Of a stretch of 64,000 nucleotides of DNA, positions 46,874-57,433 are shown in pieces. The notes beneath the pieces are model-generated. The model was given only the letters and a program-made list of their open reading frames with translations. It was not told the origin of the DNA and did not search any database. The position numbers and the translations under genes are program-made. Position 1 is the first letter of the stretch; each line of letters opens with the position of its first letter. Source of the DNA: Sambucus nigra (lineage: Eukaryota > Streptophyta > Magnoliopsida > Dipsacales > Adoxaceae); the NCBI GenBank assembly GCA_949130495.1, contig OX422208.1:642528023-642592022 (forward strand), read 5' to 3'.

Positions 46874-48475
46874 TGTAAGGACACAAATTTCCAATTAAGT
46901 TATTTGTAGTTTTGGCTCAATTCCAGACAAAAATATTTGAGTCATAGGATAGAGTTCAAGTTTATCCATTCAAGCCTATGACGTGTTTGTTGAAGACATA
47001 GCGGCCAAGATATTAAAGCTTCATCAAATCCCAAGTTTAATGTGACTTGTTTCCACGTCAACATCATTGGTTCCATTGTTCCTTAGGTATGAATGCATTT
47101 TGAATATATATATAGGAGCTTGGAACATTTTTCATTTGGTGAACTTTTATTTTAAACTATTGTTTATTTTCAAAAAGATTTCATTAAAAGTTTAAAATAA
47201 AGTATATAAAGTTTTTGGGCTAAAAAATAGAAATTTACACTTTCTGGAAGTTCGTTCTAATAAGTTTTTCGTTCGGACGAGAATGTCGTTCAAATGAGGT
47301 CTGCCAATGAGTTCTCATACTAGCCACTGGAATGTCGTTCGAAGTGTCGTTCGAACGAGAATGATGTTCGAACGAGATTTTCAATGAGTTCACACTGGAA
47401 CTTCGTTAGAAGGCTCGTTCGAACGAAAATCTCGTTCGAACGAGTTTTGGCGGGAACAGTTAATTGACAGTTTTTGAGCATTTTTTCCCACTTTCCCACT
47501 CGCTAACTTTCTACCTAATTAATTAAGTGTGAAAACTAACATTTTCTTTTCAACTTTTTCACTATCCTCCATCTCCTAGAGAGAGTTTTGAGAGTTCAAT
47601 CATCCAAGAAAAAGTTCATGTTTATGAGTGTCTATTTTTCAAGAAAACTTTATTAAGCACTCTTGTTTACACCCAAAGTTTGTTTATCCAAGTCCCTCTA
47701 TATATATACTTCGGTTTGATCTTTACCATTTGAAGAGAATTTTGAGTTTGCTTCTGAATCCCACAAAGAAGAAAAAGGTATTTTTGTTACGGCATTCTCT
47801 TATGGTGAAAGGCACCATATGTGGTTGACGGTTGCTTCCTAGTTCCTCATTGGTGAATTCCAAGATTCTGGTGGAGTTTGGGATTGTCAACTAAACGGAG
47901 GTCGGTACAAGAAGGAGCATCGGGGCTTGAAAGGAGTTGAGTCGTGTGTTTTAAGTCTTTAGTGTCTTGTACTTGTAAAATACCATACTTAGGGGACTTA
48001 TGGCTAGGGTATTACGAGGTTGTTTCCCGTTTATGGGTTTTTCCTCGTACATCGTGGCATAGTGATTTATTGCTTATTTTATCTTTTGCAAAATCACCTA
48101 GAACGCATGCTTAGCTAGTTCAAGATAAAATTTGGTTTTAATCACTACTTAATTAAATTGGTGCAAATTTAATTTGGGTAATTTTTATGTTAATTTAATT
48201 CAAGTCGTCGCTTAATTTGTTAAAATTGATTTGGCCTAATTTGATAATATTGAAAATATGACTTAGGCAAATTTCTAGGACTTGAGTTAAATTTCTTAAA
48301 GTGAAAAATTCATTTGTTAATTAGTTTTAGTTCACTTTAAGTTGTGTTTAATTTTAATTTTAATAGAAATTAAAAAAAATTAATTCGTTTAATTGAACCA
48401 TCATCACGCTTCCGCATCTAAAAAGGAAATTACTTTATGTAATAAGATTTTAAAATTGGGGACTCTCCTTTATAA
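46874..48475 (+). repeat. Element 3 5' LTR
   Basis: Begins TGTAAGGACACAAATT. Contains a cluster of TCGTTCGAACGA-like palindromes at 47240-47450 and a TATA-like 'tatatatatagg' at 47105. The 3' border is set by the PBS and is uncertain by some tens of bases because no clear CA end is seen. Confidence 0.75.
47240..47450. repeat. Cluster of TTCGAA palindromes in element 3 5' LTR
   Basis: About eight copies of CGTTCGAACGA or variants within ~210 bp. The matching cluster in the 3' LTR is at 52768-53005. Confidence 0.85.
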
Positions 48476-48477
48476 AT

Positions 48478-48489
48478 TGGTATCAGAGA
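48478..48489 (+). promoter_or_regulatory. Element 3 primer-binding site
   Basis: TGGTATCAGAGA, 11 of 12 bases complementary to initiator-Met tRNA. Confidence 0.85.
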
Positions 48490-48529
48490 CAAAATGATAA
48501 ATTACTTCGTTAAGATCCTTTGATTATTT

Positions 48530-49792
48530 TTGGCTAAAATGGAATATTTCCCGTTTTCAAAATTTCCTATTTTCGATGGTTCTAACTACGCATATTGGAA
48601 AGCGGGGATGAAATCGGCACTAAAATCTATCGACGAGATGGTTTGGTTATCTGTCGTTAATGGGTGGTCCCCACCTACACATTTTGTAAATAATGTGCGT
48701 GTTCCCAAATCGGCCGATAGATGGAGTGAGAATGAATTTAAACTTTCAAATTTTAATTCCCGAGGTTTAAATGCCTTGTTTAGCGCGATCACACCGGATG
48801 AATTCCACCGCATTATGACGTGTGAAACCGCTAAAGAAGATTGGAATATTTTACAACTCACTCATGAAGGTACTAGTGTCGTTAAAGCTTCAAAACTGCA
48901 AAAACCTCACCACTCAATTTGAAACGATCAAAATGAACGAAAAGAAACTTTTGATGAATTTTATGCTAGACTTTTCGATATAGTTAATTGATCTTTTAAT
49001 TTGAGAGAGAAAATACCCGACAACCGAGTAGTATAGAAAATTTTAAGGTCCCTATCCGATAGATTTATTTCAAAAGTGACCGTTTTAAATTCTTTACCAA
49101 CCTTAACCTCTACGAAAATAGAAGAGCTCGTAGGTGATTTACAAACCTATGATCTGGACATGTTTCCCCCTAAAACTGAAAAGAAAATAGAAAAGGGCGT
49201 TGCTTTAAAAAGCCCGAAAAGAGGAAAAACAAGTAGTAGAGTGTGATAGTGATAGTGACTCGGATGACATGGCTATGTTTGCTAGAAAATTTCAAAAATT
49301 TCTTAAATTGAACAAAGATAAATTTAAAAATGATTTTAAGAAATTTGAAAAATCTATGCATGACAAAGCTGAGAAGATCCCTAAAACTATTAATGAAAAT
49401 TTAATTAGGGACGAGTCAAATAGGTGTTTTGGTTGTGAAGGGTATGGCCAGAGGGCTTTTGAGTGCCCCACTAAACTAAGGAGAGAGGGTAAGCAACCAA
49501 AGTTTTTTAATGCAACCCTTAGTGATAGTGATAATGAAGAGGGACCCGATTCCTCCTCTAAGCCCAACATTGTGTCTTTTATGGCTAGTCATGTGAGTTA
49601 TAGTGAGAACTCATCTATTGATGAAATTTTAACACATGACACTTCCAAGGTCAAAGTTTATGATTCCCTTGTCTTTGATGGTAGTGAGAGTGGAGAAGAA
49701 TGAGAGAGTGAAAATGAAGAAGAGGTTGATGTGAGTCAACTTCAAAATGCTTTTCAAGAACTTTATGAAGAATCTATTAAATAAAAAAGAGC
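48530..49792 (+). pseudogene. gag: Element 3 gag, N-terminal, UBN2 and knuckle regions
   Basis: The frame 48530-48922 has FPIFDGSNYAYWKAGMKSAL (N-terminal gag block) and AKEDWNILQLTHEGT. One extra A near 48900 shifts the frame; beyond it ETFDEFYARLFDIVN and KILRSLSDRF give the UBN2 core, with stops near 48990 and 49035. The frame 49269-49703 has a zinc knuckle CFGCEGYGQRAFEC in which Gln replaces the zinc-binding His (residues 53, 56, 61, 66 of that frame), then an acidic Ser-rich tail ending at a TGA in place of a sense codon, with similarity running to about 49780. Confidence 0.88.
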
Positions 49793-49796
49793 TAAT

Positions 49797-50414
49797 TTGA
49801 AGCTAGAAGCTTGTTTAAGAGAGCGTGTCCAGGTTGTTGATGATAGTGCGTTAGTGGAAGACCTTAGGACACGAGAGAGATCTTTTCGAGAGAAGCTTGA
49901 ATATATAGAAGGCGAGAGAGAAAGCCTTAGAGTTTTAATGGAGTCAATGAAAAAAGAGCTTCTCGAGTTTGAAGAGAGAAATGTTTTGTTAGAGTCTAGA
50001 AGTTTAGAATTAGAAAATAAATTAAAAGACTCTAGGGAAGTCAAATTTGATTTGGAGTGTCATTCGGAGAAACTAGATAAAATTTTAGGAACGGTCCAAA
50101 TTAAAAATGAGACTTGTGGTTTAGGCTTTGATACTTGTAATGAATCTACTCATAAAGCCAAAACCCATGTTTTAGGAGAATCACCTAGGAAAGCCTTTAG
50201 AGATCAATCCTTAGGTACCAATTTTCGACGTGTTTTTACTTGTGCACATTGTGTTCGAAAAGGTCATCTTAGGAAATTTTGTTTTATTCTTAAAGGAGGT
50301 TCTAGAAAAACACAATGTAAGGCAACCAAGGTCGCCAAGATTCCTACGCACCGAGATCGTCATTCATCTTTAATTTGGGTTAGGAGATCCGATCTTGGTA
50401 GCTTTACAAGATAG
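49797..50414 (+). pseudogene. gag: Element 3 gag coiled coil and second knuckle
   Basis: A 205-codon frame. Residues ~1-95 form a strongly charged heptad helix (e.g. LEYIEGERESLRVLMESMKK). Residues ~143-156 read CAHCVRKGHLRKFC, an intact CX2CX4HX4C knuckle, followed by a basic stretch. It is in the same order as the SIRE-type gag C-terminus and separated from the preceding frame by a TAA at about 49782. It ends at TAG (50412); no pol follows. Confidence 0.8.
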
Positions 50415-52379
50415 GGTGTTTGATTCTCATCTACTTTCACATGCTTCCTCCCTTGAGAAATCTAAAGGTTGAATGTGTTAGTTTTGATTGCATAATTTAG
50501 CTTTTGTACTTCAAGTTATATTATCATGCTAAATGTATGCTTGTTTCGTCATTTTCAAGTCTATGCTTCATGCTTAATCACATGCTAGAATAATGATTTA
50601 TGTTTATCTTTTGTATTATATTTCCTTCATTTTGTTTGCATTAAATGAAAAATACAAAAAGATTTTTATTTATCATATGTGTTTTATATAATGAGTTATT
50701 TAAGCTTAATGAAAAATACAAATGATTTTTGTGTGTCTTTTGAGTATATATTTTTATTTTTGGTTAAAAATTTCAAAAACCAAAAAGATTTTTTGTGTGT
50801 GTATTTTAGTTTGACACACTTTATATGGCATATACTTTTGTTAGAATCCTTTCTTTTACGCTTCCATGTGGCTAGAACTTTTGGTTTAGATTGTCAATCC
50901 TTATTATGTTATTTACCATGCTTGCATGGAGTAATTGGATTTTGTGTTAATTAAATGGATTCTATTTTTACATGCCTCTATTTACACATGCACGAGCTCA
51001 TTTGAAATTTTAACTTCATATGTATATTTGAGATTTGTGAGGTGTTCTCCTACCAGTCTTGTCATCTACATATTTTTTACCTAGGAGGACTAGTGCATGT
51101 CAAAATCCGTTGCAGGTGAGATTTGTGTGAGGCATAAATATTATATAAATGTGCACGGGGAAGGGCTCGAAAGGATTTATTATACTTTGTGAATAGTAAG
51201 CCACCGTTTGTTTGGACCTAAAAGAAATACGTGGTCCAAAGGTCTAAAAATAGAAATATGGCATTCAAAAGAAAAATAATTGCCAAGGCCTATGTTTAAT
51301 TGATATATTCATTCAAATAATATATGCTTATTGAGGGAGATTGGATGGTATATCAACGGTTTGTATAATGTCCATTTATCCTAGTTTTACTTTCAATGTC
51401 ATGACTCTATTGGTTTGTAGAATCATCAACATGCTAGGCTTGTATGCATTGTGTATGTTTGTTCATTAAGTTCAATCTATATTGTCATATGAGGTTATAT
51501 TCAAATGTGATGAAGTTTTCAATCAATTAAGAACTCCTTGAACATGTTTTAAGTGTTTGGGTATAAATTTAATAGTTGCTAGTTCAAACCCCAACACTTT
51601 CGTTTCCATATGACACATTTATGCTATAAAAGTGTGGAAAATCTTATGTTATTTAGTTTTGTGTCATTTTGGTGTTTATATCTATATGTGTGTACTTATG
51701 GTTAGTTTGAATCTATTGTCTATACATATATATGATATTTTATTTGTTTTGAGTCTTTGCCATGTATAGCTAGTCCATCTATTCTTTTAATTCATTATTG
51801 GTATCTATCTTGTTGCGAATTTTGTTTCGATATCACATGCTTAGATTACTATAATCAATTAATATCTTTTGTTATCGCATCATAGTTGAAATTCATATCT
51901 TTATATGGATTGGTTGAATTTTAGTTGCCCATGTGCTTTAATGTTCTCATCACTTTATGCACAATTGCATGTTTTTATCTTGTTATCCTCTGTCTATTCC
52001 TGAACAAAAAGGGGGGGAATGATAGGGGATAAATGGTATCTAATCCTATTAGTCATATCTTAGTTTGGGGGAGATTTAACTTAGGGGGAGTCGCGACCTT
52101 CTTAGGTAGATCATAGTTGATAAAGGGGTGATTTAATTTAGGGGGAGTATTTATTTTATGCATTTAATATTCTTTATATTCCCTATGCGTTTGATAGTTT
52201 GCTTAAGTGTGCAGGAATTCTTCTAAGTGGCAACGTTCATCATCGGGCAAAGATATTGATCCTTGGGTTGTTTGAGTCAAGCATTGTATTTCTATTTTGG
52301 GTGGAACTTTTTTATTTGTCTAGTAGAGCTTGACGGCCTTTTAGGATTATTTTTTTTTAGTTTTTGTCCCGGAATAGCC
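50415..52379 (+). other. Element 3 non-coding interior
   Basis: About 2 kb of AT-rich DNA. The 91-codon frame at 50679-50954 shows no motif. No trace of protease, integrase or reverse transcriptase. Near the end come repeated G-runs (GGGGGAG at 52085, 52140, 52383), like spare polypurine tracts. Confidence 0.7.
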
Positions 52380-52392
52380 AAAGGGGGAGATT
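52380..52392 (+). promoter_or_regulatory. Element 3 polypurine tract
   Basis: AAAGGGGGAGATT immediately before the 3' LTR start. Confidence 0.85.
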
Positions 52393-53112
52393 TGTAAGGG
52401 CACAAATTTCCAATTGAGTCCTTTGTAGTTTTGGCTCAATTCCGGACAAAAACATTTGAGTCATAGGATAGAGTTCAAGTTTATCCATTCAAGCCTATAA
52501 CGTGTTTATTGAAGACGTAGTGGCCAAGATATTAAAGCTTCATCAAATGTCGAGTTTAATGTGCCTCATTTCTACGTCAACAACATTGGTTCCATTGCTC
52601 CTAAGGTATGAATGCATTTTGAATATATATATAGGAGCTCAGAACATTTTTCATTGGGTGAACTTTAATTTTAAACTATTGTTTATTTTCAAAAAGATTA
52701 CATTAAAACTTTAAAATAAAGTATATAAAGTTTCTGGGCTAAAAAATATAAATTTACACTTTCTGAAAGTTCGTTCGAATTGTTGTTCGAACGAATTTTT
52801 TGTTCGAACGAGAATGTCGTTCGAACGAGGTCGGCCAACAAGTTCCCATACTGACCACTGGAATGTCGTTCGAAGTGTCGTTCGAATGAGAATCATGTTC
52901 GAACGAGATTTCCAACGATGTATCTAATGAGTTCACAATGAAACTTCGTTAGAAGGCTCGTTCGAACGAGACTTCGTTCAAACGAAAATCTCATTCGAAT
53001 GAGTTTTGGCGGGAATAGTTAATTGGAAGTTTTTCCCACTTTACCACTTCTTTTCCCACTAACTATTTACCTGATTAATTAAGTGCGGAAACCAACTTTT
53101 TTTCAACTTTTT
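52393..53112 (+). repeat. Element 3 3' LTR, truncated
   Basis: Matches the first ~700 bp of the 5' LTR, including the TTCGAA palindrome cluster (52768-53005), up to 'caacttttt' near 53112. The rest of the LTR is missing and does not reappear after element 4. Confidence 0.85.
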
Positions 53113-54379
53113 TACATTAATCCGAGCTACGGTGAAAAATTTACGAGCATTTAAATTTAAGAGAAGTCTAAAAAATATCCCTGCATAAATTTTGCACGTG
53201 GTCCGGACCACCCTGAAAAAGGATCCTGATCGGGTACTAAGCGAATTCTGTATGAAAAAGGGAGGCGATCCGGACCTTTTTTCCAAAAAGGATCCGGACT
53301 GCCTTGCTCGATGGGTCCGAATCACTTTGGATTTTCTCGAATTTTTCTTTTCTGTTTCTCAGAGTTTTAAGCGGGTGAATCTCTTGAAAAATTCGAATCT
53401 ACTGCTAGTTTGTTGCACAATAATAAGGGTTCGCTTTTTTTAGGATAGCTAATTAGGAGTAGAGGGTTTTTGTAGCCAAAAACCCGTTTTTCCATAAGAA
53501 GTTTGCTATAAGGATTTGAATTTAATTTCTGCAATTCAAGTAAAATATTTCCTTTAAGTTTTCAATTCTTCGTTAGTTTAATTGTTGGTTTGAATCTACA
53601 ATTCTCTTTTCAATTAGTTTATTTAGATTTAATGTTTTATTTCATAAAAACCATGTTTTTCTCTAATTTAATCATGTCTAGCTAATTTTCTAACGGTTGG
53701 GGTGCTTGACCCCCTCCCCCCCCCCCCCCCCCCCGGGCGATGTAATTCAACATAATGGGAAATAGACTTTTGAATTAAAATCTTAGATGAATCGTGTTGC
53801 ATAACTATTGCAACCTTCGTAGGACTTTTGATCTCGTTTGCCCTAGGTAACCGGGATGCTTAAGAGTGCGACGCGCGTATCGGTTAATGCGACACCGCTT
53901 TATTCTTGCCTTTGATTTCATATGGTGCGGGCTACGATCCCTCATATTTGTAATGCATAGGATTGATAAAGATCGGGTTCATTTAAAATCTTATTTCCTA
54001 ATCTAGTGTCCTATGAAGTGAAATACTAGGGTGTGGTGGATTGAAACCCAACCTCTTGTTCTCATCTCATAGTTAAATTTGTAGTCCATTTATCATCAGC
54101 ATTTTGTTTAATTAGCATAGGTGCATATTGTTAGTTCATAGTTTCATTAGTAGTTACTCTAAAATTTGCATTTAGTCGTAGTTTTTTCATCCCCCAAATC
54201 ATCTTTTCGTTTCTTTTAGAGTCAAAGCTAGGGTTCCTTCATCTTTCTAATGTCGTCACGAATTCTTTGGTCCTTTTTTCCTAAGGATAGATACCCGACT
54301 TATCGAGATATTACTTGAGTGACAGGCTTTCACTTGAGCCTACATAGCATGCACACTAGACACATTTGTGGTCGCGTCA
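53113..54379 (+). repeat. Element 4 5' LTR, 5'-truncated
   Basis: It joins element 3's 3' LTR at 'acattaatccgagctacggtg', which matches the 3' LTR interior at about 57756. It carries 'gatccggacc' repeats (about 53200-53300), a C19 run (53716-53734) and the 'cgtaggacttttgatctcgtttgccctag' block. It ends GCGTCA before the PBS. Confidence 0.75.
53716..53734. repeat. Poly-C tract (19 nt) in element 4 5' LTR
   Basis: An uninterrupted C-run; the 3' LTR has 'gaacccaactcgatg' at the same place. Confidence 0.9.
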
Positions 54380-54385
54380 AGTTTT

Positions 54386-54403
54386 TGGTGGTGTTGTCGA
54401 GGA
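54386..54403 (+). promoter_or_regulatory. Element 4 primer-binding site (tRNA-Asp type)
   Basis: TGGTGGTGTTGTCGAGGA, a decayed form of TGGCGCCGTTGCCGGGGA, the site of Athila/Tat-type elements. Preceded by the usual GTTTT. Confidence 0.7.
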
Positions 54404-54504
54404 ATTAGGTAGACTTTAGGTTAGGTTGGTTAATCCCGAATTTGACCTTAAATAAAAAAAATCCAAAAATATGGGTGTCACGTTTTTGAATTTCCCAATT
54501 TGAA

Positions 54505-55284
54505 ATGTCCTACTCTAACTCTTTTGGTGGCTTTAATTGTTATGATAATAGTGAGGAGGATGAGCTCAAGATTGATGAATATTGGATCAATATCACTAAA
54601 AATGAGTCTCATAAATGCAAGCCCAATGCTATGGCCATCCAAATTTATCAAAATGAAAGGCTTGAAGATGAAAGACTTGAAAAAGGGTATCGGGAAAAAA
54701 ATCGTTATTAGGAGCAAGAGTTGGATGCATTATTTGAACCCAGTGAGTATTTTTCTTCTGATATTTTTGAAGTTGAAGAATGTTTTCAACCAAATGAGGA
54801 ATCCGAGGTTCTAGAACCAAGGAAGCCTACTTTCAAAGAACTCTTATTTATTAGTAAAAAGCAATTTGATGACCTTGCTGCTACAGAGTTAAAAATTAGA
54901 GCAACTTGCAAGGAGTTTCATCATTATTTGGACAACTTAGAGAAGGTCGAGACTTGTGCTTCACCTAACACTTTTGAGGACGAAATCATTGAGCGTGATC
55001 CAAGTTATTTTGAATCTCAACCTCTTATAAATATTCCAAAATCTACTGAGGTTGAAGATCATTTGTCTCCTTGTGTCCCCACTATTATCGAACCATTAAA
55101 TCCATCACAAGAACTGGATGAATGTCTTGAGGACGTTGATCCGATTCTTCTATGGGAATGTTATTTTGAGATGCTTCATCGTATGGGCCATACACTTAAA
55201 CGTGTCACTCCACCAGATCCAATTGAGAATTTGGGGGGAGAAGATTTTGAGGACAATGACCCTTTGCTTAAATTGTTCTCCTAA
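54505..55284 (+). pseudogene. Element 4 acidic ORF of unknown function, one in-frame stop
   Basis: This reads 260 codons in one frame from ATG (MSYSNSFGGFNCYDNSEEDE...) with a single TAG at 54709-54711. It ends at TAA after DNDPLLKLFS. The product would be acidic, rich in Glu and Asp, with a central Lys-containing helix (KPTFKELLFISKKQFDDLAA) and Pro-rich spacers; no knuckle, protease or polymerase motif. It lies where gag would start, ~100 nt after the PBS. I do not recognise it as a known gag. It may be an accessory or degenerate gag ORF of non-autonomous Athila/Tat elements. Confidence 0.6.
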
Positions 55285-57420
55285 AGGAAATCTTCCTTTT
55301 TGTGTACCCATCTTACCATACTACTTGAAAATTCATTGGGAGGGGATTCTATTTTTCTTGGATCCCAATGTTACTTGTCCCCCTGTGCACCCAAATCCCT
55401 CATTATCCCCTTGAAATTTTTAATTAGTGATGGTCCATTTCTTTCGAGTTACACATGCCTTTCGTTGTTTAAATAGAATTCTTATTTTTCTGGAGGCATA
55501 AATGAAAATTTTGAGGGTACACCGATTGTCCCTCAAAGTCAAATTGTATTTTGGGTAGACCCTCAAATTTTTTGACTTCTACTGTATGAGTTATTAGAAG
55601 TTAAAATCGTAGGTTGTACATAATTAGTTTTTTTCTCTCTTCCGATTTATTATTATAGTCTAGTGTCATTGGTTAATGTTTTTGTTATTCTTTTTGTTAT
55701 GCTTGGTTCTAACGTGTTTTGTAGATTCAATGGATTCGTACTTATCGGGGATCGCTCCATTTGAGTAATATCTTTCTTTTCCTCTCTTTATGTTGTGTTC
55801 TTGATTGGCATTGAGGACAATGCAACATTTAAGTTAGGGGATGCGGAATATTTGTCCCATTTATTGTGTAGATTCGTTGATTTGATCACATGTTCATTCC
55901 AAGTATGTTTTTTTAGAAAATTTTAAAAAACAAATTCCAAAATTTCCCAAAAATAAAAATTGAAAAATGTTGAAAAGCCAAAAATATTTTTTCTTCAAAA
56001 TAAATAAAAATTGGAATTTAAATTTTTCAAAAACATCACCTTTATTATATTTGAAGTCTTAAATCGTAAAAAAATCAAGAGCACTAAGTCGAAATTGACC
56101 AAAGATGGAAATTGACTGGAAATTGACGACTTAACGAATAAGTGCGGCGATTAATCAACCCGGTGAGATTTCAAGCCTATCGATTTTTTCAAGTTTTTAA
56201 ATCAATCCGAGTTTATTATTAACTTAAACTTCTTTTCAGATTTTTAATAAGTTGTTGATGATATCTATTTTATTATTTCGATCGGTTATGAGAAATGTGG
56301 AGATATTGTTTTGAATAATGCGCACTAAAATATCTCTAAACTAAATTAATCTCGAGTCGCATATGGTAAATCAACTCGCATTTGGACAATGAAGTACGTC
56401 GTCGTTTGTTACCCAAAAAGAGTAGCCATAAAAATTCGTGAAAAATTCATCCCTTTGCAACCCAATTTGAGACTAATAATTTTTTTCCTTTTCGCTTGAT
56501 AACTCGAAAAACCCAATTAGCCCGGAATTATGAAAATCAAAATTCATCAAATAAAGTCCAGAAAGTGCATAAAAAGGGGCTGAAAAGAAAAATAGAAAAT
56601 TCTCAACAAAAATAGCAAGAAAGAAAAAAAAATAGAAAAAGAAGAGAAAATGAGCAATAGCCCTAAAAAAGTACAAATGGACATCATAAATGAATTCTCC
56701 AATTTCGAAGTCCTCACCATTTCCATTTTACCGAAATACACCTTAAACCCTAGAAAGTCCTAACCGAGTTCGAATTGCGAAATTGTCTACCGCGTGGAGA
56801 GCTAAGGCACAAAAGAAAATAAAAGAAATTACATGGCGTGAAAAAGAGTCGATGTTTCCCGTTTCCCAAGGACTGTATTCCGATGATGAGATCTTTTCAC
56901 CTATTACATTTTCGTCTTTCAATTTGTGCGTGTGACCTCTTGTCCATTATTTTTACTCTTTCTATCACGCATATCGAGAGAAAATAAACACATTCCTAGT
57001 GATTCGTTTGTGAGTGTTTTCGTGAGAATTGAAATCAAAGCAAATTTTCGAGAAGTAACGTAATGATCAATCGGTGAAAATTAGAGGTTTAATTTTTGGC
57101 TTCGCGCACTCACACTATGATTTGAGACTCTTTTGAATACGAATTTATGTAGATTATTTTACGAAAAGTTTAAATTGAACAATTTTTAAGTATTTTGATT
57201 TTTTCTTAGAGTTTAAGTCAAATTTTGTGGGTATATTCATTGCAAACCCTCACGAGACACCACTCGTCCTACTAGGTAAACCTAGGGATTTAACGGCTTA
57301 TTGCATACGCTAAATCAATCGCTTGGCCACGAAATAGGTATTCTATGCCAATAAAATTTTTGAAGGGTCCTTAACACATACTCTCATTCTTTTACATTGT
57401 TCGGGACGCGCAAAGTTCTA
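55285..57420 (+). other. Element 4 non-coding interior
   Basis: AT-rich. 55808-55840 holds the 'ttgaggacaatgcaacatttaagttagggga' block, a PPT-like site far from the LTR. No reading frame above 67 codons. No polymerase homology seen. Confidence 0.65.
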
Positions 57421-57433
57421 AGTTAGGGGGATT
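57421..57433 (+). promoter_or_regulatory. Element 4 polypurine tract
   Basis: AGTTAGGGGGATT just before the 3' LTR start TGATTAGGCATAAATT. Confidence 0.7.

Larger units (their letters stand above)
46874..53112 (+). mobile_element. Element 3: gag-only SIRE-like Copia, 3' LTR truncated
   Basis: The 5' LTR (46874 to about 48475) is followed by PBS TGGTATCAGAGA (48478-48489), a degraded gag (48530-50414), ~2 kb of non-coding DNA with no protease, integrase or reverse transcriptase, a PPT (52380-52392) and 720 bp of 3' LTR that breaks off at about 53112. Both LTR starts read TTGTAAGG-CACAAATTTCC. It lies within Copia-C. It would have depended on another SIRE-like element for enzymes. Confidence 0.85.

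Noticed and set aside
53059..53443. Overlapping frames with 'RSGS' repeats in element 4 LTR
   Set aside because: They arise from the repeated 'gatccggacc' motif in the LTR and cross the fused-LTR junction.
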